Below, in pieces: positions 18,873-25,015 of a stretch of 64,000 bases of DNA; position 1 is the first letter of the stretch; each line of letters begins with the position of its first letter. The notes below the pieces were generated by a model. It did no database searches. It was given only the letters and a program-made list of their open reading frames with translations, and was not told the origin of the DNA. This DNA comes from Variovorax boronicumulans (GTDB taxonomy: Bacteria; Pseudomonadota; Gammaproteobacteria; Burkholderiales; Burkholderiaceae_C). The stretch is taken from the NCBI RefSeq assembly GCF_019352895.1, contig NZ_JAAAFX010000014.1:210003-274002 (forward strand). The letters run 5' to 3'. The position numbers were made by a program, and so were the translations under genes.

Positions 18873-19252
18873 ATCCCACCGAACTCCCGCAGCCCGCGGG
18901 TCCCTATTCCCAAGCCACGCTCGTCGAGGGGCCCGGTGCCTGGGTGCACGTCGCCGGCCAGGTCGGCATCGACGCGCGGGGTGTCGCGCCGGCCGACTTC
19001 GAAGCGCAGGCCGAACTGGCCTGGGGCAACGTGCTGCATGCGCTGCGCGGCGCCGGCATGGGCATGGAACATGTGGTGAAGACCACCACCTACCTGGTCG
19101 ACCGCGCCGACGCGGCGGCGATGCGGCCGATCCGCCTGCGCCACCTGGGCGAGCACCGACCGGCCTCCACGCTGGTGCTGGTGGCGGGCCTGCTGGACGT
19201 GGTCTGGAAGATCGAGGTCGAGGCCGTCGCCTTCCGGCCCGCGGCGGGTTGA
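18860..19252 (+). CDS. RidA-family enamine/imine deaminase
   Basis: A 130-residue YjgF/YER057c/UK114 (RidA) protein. Visible blocks are LPQPAGPYSQATLVEG, VHVAGQVGIDARG, NVLHALRGAGMGMEHVVKTTTYLVD and RPASTLVLVAGLLDVVWKIEVEAVA, the last standing where RidA has its subunit-interface strand. RidA hydrolyses reactive enamines or imines to ketones plus ammonia. Stand-alone members in catabolic operons often deaminate pathway intermediates, as in 2-aminophenol and nitrobenzoate routes. Its place beside an amidohydrolase and oxygenase suggests the substrate contains nitrogen. Confidence 0.93.
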   Translation: MRYLNPTELPQPAGPYSQATLVEGPGAWVHVAGQVGIDARGVAPADFEAQAELAWGNVLHALRGAGMGMEHVVKTTTYLVDRADAAAMRPIRLRHLGEHRPASTLVLVAGLLDVVWKIEVEAVAFRPAAG

Positions 19253-19255
19253 GCC

Positions 19256-19846
19256 ATGTCCCAGGTCAAGAAGGAAGAGATCCACAGCGCGATCCTGGCC
19301 TCGGCATTCAAGCTGTTCAAGGCGAACGGCTACAGCAGCACCACCGTGCCGATGATCGCGCGCGGCGCCGGCATCTCACCGCCCAACGTGTATTCGTACT
19401 TCTCGTCGAAGCTGCAGATCCTCTACGCCATCCACGACCCCTGGATGCGCGCGCGCTTCGCCGCGCTCGACCAGGAACTGCGCGGCCGACGCTCGCCCGC
19501 GCGCCGGCTGCGCCGCATCTTCGAGGTGCTCTGGCGCGAGCTGCCGGCCCACGAGGAAGGCTTCGCGAACAACGTGATCCAGGCGATCTCGACCGCGACG
19601 CCCTCGGACGAATACCGCACCGGGCTCATCGGCTGGATGGAGCAGGAGATCGAACGCATGCTGCTGGACGCCTTGCCCGCCGAGCGCCATGCGCTGGTGC
19701 GCGGCACCGACCTCCCGCACATGGTGGTGATGGCCATGGACGGCTACATCATGTACCGCCACACCGTGCCCGAGAGAACCTGCGGGGACGCCACCATCGA
19801 CGCCTTCTGCCGCATGCTCAGCGGCGCGGACCCGGCCCCGCTCTGA
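19256..19846 (+). CDS. TetR/AcrR-family repressor
   Basis: A 196-residue TetR-family regulator. The DNA-binding helix-turn-helix is at about 28-50 (TTVPMIARGAGISPPNVYSYF), preceded by the typical helix AILASAFKLFKANGY. The ligand-binding part is divergent, as always in this family. It follows the RidA gene by 3 bp, so it is co-transcribed with the genes it probably controls. The inverted repeat at 17977 is the best visible operator. The effector may be the pathway substrate or an acyl-CoA. Confidence 0.93.
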   Translation: MSQVKKEEIHSAILASAFKLFKANGYSSTTVPMIARGAGISPPNVYSYFSSKLQILYAIHDPWMRARFAALDQELRGRRSPARRLRRIFEVLWRELPAHEEGFANNVIQAISTATPSDEYRTGLIGWMEQEIERMLLDALPAERHALVRGTDLPHMVVMAMDGYIMYRHTVPERTCGDATIDAFCRMLSGADPAPL

Positions 19847-19858
19847 GCAAAGACCGGC

Positions 19859-20248
19859 TCAGCCCGCGATCTCCGCCCCGCGTGCCGCCAGCAGCCCGCG
19901 CAGCAGCGAGCGGTGGCAGCGCGTCTCGTCCTCGCAGTAGCAACCGACCGCGATCGACGTCCGGTGCGACAGCGCCGCCAGCAGGTCGAGGCTGCGGCTC
20001 GCGTCGGGCTCGCCCATCTCGCGCTGGTAGTGGCGGGTGAACACAGCCCACTGTGCGGCCGTCTCCGCCTGCTGGCCCAGCTTCATGGTCTCGGCCGAGG
20101 GCGCGAGGTTCGGGTACCAGACGTCGTACCAGTCCTGGCTGGCGAACTCGGTCTTGGGCACGCCGCGCGGCGGGCGCCGGACGGTGCCGATGCGCAGGCC
20201 TTCGCCGGGCCCGCGCGGGCTGCCGAGGCGGACGATGTGAACGGGCAT
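19859..20248 (-). CDS. DUF488 family protein
   Basis: A 129-residue DUF488 (YeaO-like) protein. The hallmark C-terminal block is present as VGCYCEDETRCHRSLL, and the N-terminus IVRLGSPRGPGEGLRIGTVRRPPRG fits the family. The biochemical role is unknown, although the conserved Cys/His residues suggest metal or nucleic-acid binding. It is convergent with the TetR gene (12 bp apart) and lies downstream of the PhoX-like gene on the same strand with a 31-bp gap containing a GGAG site. Confidence 0.88.
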   Translation of the reverse strand: MPVHIVRLGSPRGPGEGLRIGTVRRPPRGVPKTEFASQDWYDVWYPNLAPSAETMKLGQQAETAAQWAVFTRHYQREMGEPDASRSLDLLAALSHRTSIAVGCYCEDETRCHRSLLRGLLAARGAEIAG

Positions 20249-20279
20249 GGCAGTCTCCTTTTTCTTCGAATGATCGCGC

Positions 20280-22142
20280 TCAGCTGCCGACGATGCCCCC
20301 GTCGCGCCGCCGCACCACCACCGTGGCCGAGCGCGGCCGGGTGCTCACGGGCGTGGCGCCGTCGGGCCAGGCGGGCAGCAGGGCACCCGTGGCCGCATCG
20401 ACGCGTTCGCCGGGATGCTGCACGTTGACGAACAGCGTGCGCCGGTCGGGCGTGAGCACGCAGCCGGTGATCTCGCAGCCGTTCGGCCCGACCAGGAAGC
20501 GGCGGATGCGGCCGCTTGCGGGGTCGGCGCACAGCAGCTGGTTGTTGCCCATCGGCGCCTGCGTGGCGTTGCCCAGGCGCTCGGTGCCGCCCATGTCGGT
20601 CTGCACCCAGAGCAGGCCGCCGCTGTCGAAATGCAGCCCGTCGGGCGAGCCGAAGGTGTCGTCGCCGGCTTGCGGATAGCGCGCGCCCGCGCCCGGCTGT
20701 GCGGGGTCGCCGGCCAGCACGAAATGGTCCCAGGCGAAGCCCAGGCTCGCAGCGTCGCCGTCGTCCTCGCGCCAGCGCAGGATGCCGCCCGAGACGTTGC
20801 GTTCGCGCGGGTTGGCTGCGTCGGCCGCGGGCTGGCCGGGCTCGCCGCGCAGGACGTTGTTGGTGAGCGTGACGTAGACCTCGCCGGTCTGCGGATGCAC
20901 CGCGATCCATTCGGGCCGGTCCATCTTCGTGCCGCCCACCACGTCGGCCGCGAGCCGCGCATGCAGCAGCACCTGGGCCTGGTCGACGAAGCCGGCGGCC
21001 GCGTCGATGCCGCCGTGGCCATGCGTGAGTTCGAGCCAGCGACCGCGGCCGTCGGCGTCGTAGCGCGCCACGTAGAGCGTGCCGTGGTCGAGCAGCGTGC
21101 GGTTGGCCGCGCGCCCCGCCGCATCCTGGCCCGGGCGCACGGTGTCGCGGCTCACGAACTTGTAGATGTACTCGAAGGCCGCGTCGTCGCCCATGTAGAC
21201 CGCCACCCGGCCGTCGCGGGTCAGCCTGCAGGTCGCGCTCTCCTGGCGCTTGCGGCCCAGCGCGGTGCGCTTGGTTGGCGTGGACGTGGGGTCGAAGGGA
21301 TCGATCTCGACCACCCAGCCGAAGCGGTGCGGCTCGTTGGGATGCTTCGACAGGTCGAAGCGCTTGTCGAAGCGCCAGTACTCGACCCACTGCGTGCCGG
21401 CCACGGTGCCGTAGCGTTTCTGGGCTGGCGTGGCCTGGGCCGCGGCCTCCTTCGGTCCACCGAAGTAGCCGTGGAAATTCTCTTCGCAGGTGAGGTAGGT
21501 GCCCCAGGGCGTGACGCCCATCGCGCAGTTGGCGAAGGTGCCCAACGCGCGCGTGCCCGACGGGTCGGCCGCGGTGCGCAGCCAGGGCGTGCCCGCGACC
21601 GGGCCGGCCATGCGCATCGGCGTCGCGCCATGGATGCGGCGCGCGTAGCGCGAGGGCAGCACCTGGCGCCAGCCCTGGGGCGTGCGTTCGATCTCGATCA
21701 CCGACACGCCCATCGCATGCAGCGACTTGCGCACCTTCTCGTCGGTCCAGCGGTCCACGCCGTCGGTGTGCAGCCAGCGCTCGTCGGTGTACTCGTGGTT
21801 CATCACCAGCAGGCCCCGTCGGCCGTCGGTGCCCAGCGGGAAGAAGTGCATGCCGTCGTGGTGCATGCCTGCCTGCTGCGCCTGCTCGGCCGCGCTGTTG
21901 CTGCCGTCGGGCGCGAAGGCCGGCATGGCGCCGGCGATGCCGGTCGGCGTGCCCCAGGGGTAGAGGATCTCGGCCGCGTACTCGGGCGGCAGGGTGATGC
22001 CGTCGTGCAGCGTGATGGGCACCGGGCCGAAGCCCAGCAGGCCGGGCGCTGGCGGGCGCGCGGCGGCGCCGGCCGATTCGCCCAGCAGCGCGACCAGTGC
22101 GGCGGCGCCGGATTGCAGAAAGACGCGACGGTCGAAGCTCAT
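20280..22142 (-). CDS. Tat-exported PhoX-like (DUF839) phosphatase-family protein
   Basis: A 620-residue PhoX/DUF839 protein. The N-terminus has a twin-arginine signal (DRRVFLQSGAAALVALL, R5-R6), so it is exported folded. Core PhoX features include TCEENFHGYFGG, WVVEIDPFDP, YMGDDAAFEYIYKF and the calcium/iron-site stretch LTNNVLRG. PhoX enzymes are periplasmic alkaline phosphatases that use iron and calcium, though many DUF839 members have no tested activity. It is a single gene with its own upstream region. The iron dependence may be relevant next to the iron locus, but nothing in the sequence shows coregulation. Confidence 0.9.
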   Translation of the reverse strand: MSFDRRVFLQSGAAALVALLGESAGAAARPPAPGLLGFGPVPITLHDGITLPPEYAAEILYPWGTPTGIAGAMPAFAPDGSNSAAEQAQQAGMHHDGMHFFPLGTDGRRGLLVMNHEYTDERWLHTDGVDRWTDEKVRKSLHAMGVSVIEIERTPQGWRQVLPSRYARRIHGATPMRMAGPVAGTPWLRTAADPSGTRALGTFANCAMGVTPWGTYLTCEENFHGYFGGPKEAAAQATPAQKRYGTVAGTQWVEYWRFDKRFDLSKHPNEPHRFGWVVEIDPFDPTSTPTKRTALGRKRQESATCRLTRDGRVAVYMGDDAAFEYIYKFVSRDTVRPGQDAAGRAANRTLLDHGTLYVARYDADGRGRWLELTHGHGGIDAAAGFVDQAQVLLHARLAADVVGGTKMDRPEWIAVHPQTGEVYVTLTNNVLRGEPGQPAADAANPRERNVSGGILRWREDDGDAASLGFAWDHFVLAGDPAQPGAGARYPQAGDDTFGSPDGLHFDSGGLLWVQTDMGGTERLGNATQAPMGNNQLLCADPASGRIRRFLVGPNGCEITGCVLTPDRRTLFVNVQHPGERVDAATGALLPAWPDGATPVSTRPRSATVVVRRRDGGIVGS

Positions 22143-22217
22143 GGCGCGCCGAGTGGACGAGGGGAACGGGAGGTGGGCATCCCCCGATGATGCCGCGCCC
22201 GCGCCGCGGCCCGCCGT

Positions 22218-22457
22218 TCAGCGCGCGGTCTCGGCGCCCTGGTTGGCCAGGCCGACCGTGGGCGGGCGGCATTCGATCACCGGGTTCAGCGTGCCGTTGG
22301 CGAGCACGTAGCGGACCTCGGTCACTTCCATGCGTTGGACCGCGGCGTCGTCGAGGCCGGTTTCGATGATCTCGCCCGCACGGGGCAGCGCCGTCGTGGC
22401 GTCGAGCTGGATGTCCTGGACGGTTCCGTTCGAAAGCATTCGCAAGAGGGTGGGCAT
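22218..22457 (-). CDS. Small hypothetical protein
   Basis: A 79-residue protein I do not recognise. It has a beta-rich pattern: MLSNGTVQDIQLDATTALPRAG, then EVTEVRYVLANGTLNPVIECRPP. There is no signal peptide or membrane segment. The ATG at 22457 is preferred to a GTG at 22466 because the AGGAG ribosome site lies 8-9 bases before the ATG and would overlap the GTG. It is divergent from the small gene at 22622. Confidence 0.6.
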   Translation of the reverse strand: MPTLLRMLSNGTVQDIQLDATTALPRAGEIIETGLDDAAVQRMEVTEVRYVLANGTLNPVIECRPPTVGLANQGAETAR

Positions 22458-22621
22458 GGGTCTCACTCCTAAAGCCTACGACTCTGGCCGGTGGGCGATC
22501 CGGCCGGTGTGGGGCAACACGCAGCCGGTGCGCAGGACATCGGGCGGGCGCTTTATGTAACAACGCGTTAAGCTTCGTCCATCGCACACGTCGTGCCACC
22601 TTTCACGTCAACGGAGGTGTC

Positions 22622-22900
22622 TTGCCTGTTCAACCTGCTCCCCTCGAAACCGAGGTCCGGCGTTTCGAAGCCGATGGCTGGACGGTGCGCATCCACCTGA
22701 CCGGCACCGGGCCCGAAGGCTTTCTGGCTGGCCATGCCGATGTGTCGCAGGCCGGCCTGCCGCGCTGCCGACTCATGCTGGTCGGGCAGCGCCACGACGC
22801 CGCCGCCGCCATCGACATCCTCGAGGCCAAGGCGCGTGGCTTCATCGCCGATTGGTCGCGCCGCGATCACAGCGGGCACACCGGATTTGCCGAGCTCTGA
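22622..22900 (+). CDS. Small hypothetical protein (TTG start)
   Basis: A 92-residue protein of unknown function with amphipathic beta strands (DGWTVRIHLTGTGPEG, CRLMLVGQ), one helix (AAAIDILEAKARGFIADW) and a His-rich end (RDHSGHTGF). The start is the TTG at 22622: a strong GGAGG site lies 5 bases upstream, and no ATG in this frame would leave the N-terminus intact. Codon bias is normal for the window, so it is likely real. It resembles unannotated small proteins I recall from Comamonadaceae. Confidence 0.65.
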   Translation: MPVQPAPLETEVRRFEADGWTVRIHLTGTGPEGFLAGHADVSQAGLPRCRLMLVGQRHDAAAAIDILEAKARGFIADWSRRDHSGHTGFAEL

Positions 22901-22948
22901 GGCGGCACCGGCATAGGCCGAAAAAAGTAGGACCGACCATGCTGCCCA

Positions 22949-22990
22949 TTGGCGCCATCGTCCGACGCTGTCGATTCGCCTTTGGCGCCA
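22949..22990. repeat. Two direct copies of the palindromic TTGGCGCCA
   Basis: TTGGCGCCA occurs at 22949-22957 and 22982-22990, 33 bases apart (about three helical turns). Each contains the 8-base palindrome TGGCGCCA. They sit upstream of the small gene at 23031 and could be paired regulator sites. Confidence 0.35.
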
Positions 22991-23030
22991 GCTTTCGTTT
23001 CGGGTAACTCGAATCTTCCAGGAGACACAC

Positions 23031-23228
23031 ATGAAGTTCGTGGTGATTCAGGAATTGGGCGGCCGTTGGGTCTGGGAACTCAGGAACATCGATGGCGATG
23101 CGGTGTGCCGAAGCGCCATGGGTTTCAAGGACCGCGAGCAGGTCTTCAAGGCGATCCACGCGGTGCGCGGCAATGCACCGCGCGCGCTGGTCTTCGATCC
23201 GCTGGGCACCCTGTACGAAGGGGTGTAA
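23031..23228 (+). CDS. YegP-like (DUF1508-type) small protein, copy 1
   Basis: A 65-residue protein matching the short YegP/DUF1508 repeat: MKFVVIQELGGRWVWELRN, then DGDAVCRSAMGFKDREQVFKAI. The pattern aromatic-xx-G-x-W-x-W-x-L followed by a G-F/Y and a helix is the family signature. Function is unknown. An AGGAGACACAC ribosome site precedes the ATG. Related copies occur at 56939, 58470 and, broken, at 58201. It sits just upstream of the first Fur box. Confidence 0.75.
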   Translation: MKFVVIQELGGRWVWELRNIDGDAVCRSAMGFKDREQVFKAIHAVRGNAPRALVFDPLGTLYEGV

Positions 23229-23265
23229 CGCGGGCGCTTCGGCGCATGTCCCGGTCCGGCCAGCC

Positions 23266-23293
23266 TACAATCGAGATAAGAATCATTCTTGAT
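23266..23293 (+). promoter_or_regulatory. Fur-box promoter of module A sigma gene
   Basis: A -10 hexamer TACAAT (23266-23271) runs into the palindrome GATAAGAATCATTCTTGAT (23275-23293), close to the Fur consensus. Fur with iron would cover the transcription start and block the sigma gene at 23336. Confidence 0.75.
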
Positions 23294-23335
23294 TGATGTC
23301 CGGCCACCGTTTCGGTGTCCGCCACTGGAACCGTC

Positions 23336-23845
23336 ATGTCGTCCGCAGAACAAGCGCTCCGCCGGGAGATCTCCGAGCTCTATGTCGATCACCACGGCTG
23401 GTTGCATGCCTGGTTGCGTAAGCGGCTGGGCGATGCGCACCAGGCCGCCGACCTGCTGCACGACACCTTCGTCCGGCTGCTGGCGCGTGAGGAGGCCGTC
23501 GAGGCCCGCGAGCCGCGCGCCTTCCTCACGACCGTGGCCCAGCGCGTGCTGTTCAACCACTACCGGCGGCAGAAGCTCGAACGTGCCTACCTCGAGGCGC
23601 TGGCCCAGGCGCCGCAGGCCTTCGCCTTGTCGCCCGAGGAGTGCGCGGTGCTGCTCGAGACGCTCGACGAGATCGACCGCCTGCTCGACGGCCTGCCCCC
23701 GGTGGTGCGGCGCGCCTTCCTGATGGCGCAGCTCGACGGCATGAAGCAGGCCGACATCGCCCGTGCGCTGGGCGTGTCGCTGACCACCGTCAAGCGCTAC
23801 CTGGTGCAGGCCGGCGTGCAGTGCTACTTCGCGGCAGCGGCATGA
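23336..23845 (+). CDS. FecI-type ECF sigma factor, module A
   Basis: A 169-residue iron-starvation sigma factor. Region 2 is at about 12-80, with the core-binding stretch ADLLHDTFVRLL, and region 4 at about 105-160, with helix-turn-helix MKQADIARALGVSLTTVKRYL. It is expected to direct RNA polymerase to the receptor gene downstream once the surface signal arrives. The ATG at 23336 is used; an upstream GTG would begin inside the Fur box leader. Its stop overlaps the fecR ATG (ATGA). This copy diverges more from the other five, ending CYFAAAA. Confidence 0.93.
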   Translation: MSSAEQALRREISELYVDHHGWLHAWLRKRLGDAHQAADLLHDTFVRLLAREEAVEAREPRAFLTTVAQRVLFNHYRRQKLERAYLEALAQAPQAFALSPEECAVLLETLDEIDRLLDGLPPVVRRAFLMAQLDGMKQADIARALGVSLTTVKRYLVQAGVQCYFAAAA

Positions 23846-24879
23846 GGGCCGTGGCCCTGCCCGCGCCCGGCAGCGTGCCGCCCGATGTGGCGCGCCGTGC
23901 GGTCGAATGGCTGATCGAGCTGCAGGCCGGGCCGATGAGCGATGCGCTGCGGCGCGAATGGACGTGCTGGCGCGCCGCCGACCCGCTGCACGAGCAGGCC
24001 TGGCAGCGTATCGAGACCGTCAATGGCCGGCTGGCCGGGCTGTCGGCGCCCACCACGGCGGCCGTGGCCCACGCGGCGCTCGCGCCGCGCGCGTCGGTGC
24101 GCCGGCGGCAGGCGGTGGGGACGCTCGCGGTGCTCTTCTTCGGCGGCGGCACGGCCTGGACGGTGTACCAGCGCACGCCCTGGCGCGAATGGACGGCCGA
24201 CCTGCGCACCGGCGTGGGCGAGCGCCGCAGCCTGCGGCTCGACGACGGCACGCGCCTGGTGCTCAACACCGACAGCGCGGTCGACGTGCGCTTCAGCGCC
24301 ACCGAACGCCGGCTGCGCCTGATCGCCGGCGAGGTGCTGGTCGACAGCGCCAAGGATCCGCGCGGACGCCCCCTGCTTGTGGAGACGGCGCAGGGCGAGG
24401 CGCTGGCGTTGGGCACGCGCTTCACGGTCCGCGAGGTAGTGACTGACTCGGGCCTGCGCGCCACGCAGGTCGGCGTGTTCGAGGGCGCGGTGCGCGTGCG
24501 TCCGCGCGATGGCGAGAGCGAGCGCGATGCGCAGGTGTTGCAGGCCGGCCAGCAGGCCCGCTTCACGGCGAGTGCGGTCGCAGCGCGGTCGCCGGTCGTC
24601 GAAGACAGCGCGGCGGCCTGGGTCGACGGCATGCTGGTCGCGCGCGGCATGCGGCTGGCGGCCTTTGTCGCGGAGCTGGGCCGCTACAGCGCGCACCCCT
24701 TGTCCTGCGACCGCGCGGTCGCCGACCTGCGCGTCTCGGGCACCTATCCCGTGGCCGACATCGACAAGGTGCTCGAGACCGTGGCCGCGATCCTGTCGCT
24801 CGAAGTGCAGACCGTGACCCGCTTCTGGGGCCACCAGGTGGTGCGCATCGGCCTCGCGCCGCGCGGCGGCCCGGCCTGA
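23842..24879 (+). CDS. FecR-type anti-sigma/sensor protein, module A
   Basis: A 345-residue inner-membrane signal relay. The cytoplasmic N-terminal domain (VEWLIELQAGPMSDALRREWTCWRAADPLHEQAW) binds the sigma factor. A single membrane helix lies near 90-107 (TLAVLFFGGGTAWTVY). The periplasmic FecR domain follows, with GERRSLRLDDGTRLVLN and ALGTRFTVREV, and the end FVAELGRYSAHPLSCDRAVADLRVSG meets the receptor's signalling domain. It couples receptor occupancy to sigma release. It is the longest of the six FecR proteins here. Confidence 0.93.
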   Translation: MRAVALPAPGSVPPDVARRAVEWLIELQAGPMSDALRREWTCWRAADPLHEQAWQRIETVNGRLAGLSAPTTAAVAHAALAPRASVRRRQAVGTLAVLFFGGGTAWTVYQRTPWREWTADLRTGVGERRSLRLDDGTRLVLNTDSAVDVRFSATERRLRLIAGEVLVDSAKDPRGRPLLVETAQGEALALGTRFTVREVVTDSGLRATQVGVFEGAVRVRPRDGESERDAQVLQAGQQARFTASAVAARSPVVEDSAAAWVDGMLVARGMRLAAFVAELGRYSAHPLSCDRAVADLRVSGTYPVADIDKVLETVAAILSLEVQTVTRFWGHQVVRIGLAPRGGPA

Positions 24880-24932
24880 GCGCTGCGGGCACGCCAAAGA
24901 ATTTCGTGCCGACGTGGGCTGTTTCGCGGACT

Positions 24933-24991
24933 CGCGGGACATGGGAGTGAAAGCTTTTTTTTCTCCCGCTCCTTCACTCCCATGTCCCGCG
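24933..24991. repeat. 19-bp perfect inverted repeat between fecR and receptor, module A
   Basis: Arms at 24933-24951 and 24973-24991 (19 bp, reading CGCGGGACATGGGAGTGAA on the left) are exact complements around a 21-base loop that holds eight T residues. The stem would be very stable. It overlaps both elements of the proposed sigma-factor promoter. It could be a terminator for sigma-fecR, an mRNA leader structure for the receptor, or a protein-binding site. Confidence 0.85.
24948..24975 (+). promoter_or_regulatory. Candidate FecI-type promoter of receptor A
   Basis: TGAAAG (24948-24953), then 16 bases with eight T residues, then TCCTTC (24970-24975). This resembles the E. coli fecA promoter (GGAAAT, 17 bases, TCCTTT). 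Equivalent elements occur at modules B, C, D and F. Confidence 0.5.
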
Positions 24992-25015
24992 CCCGTCGGC
25001 GCACGAAAGCTCCTC

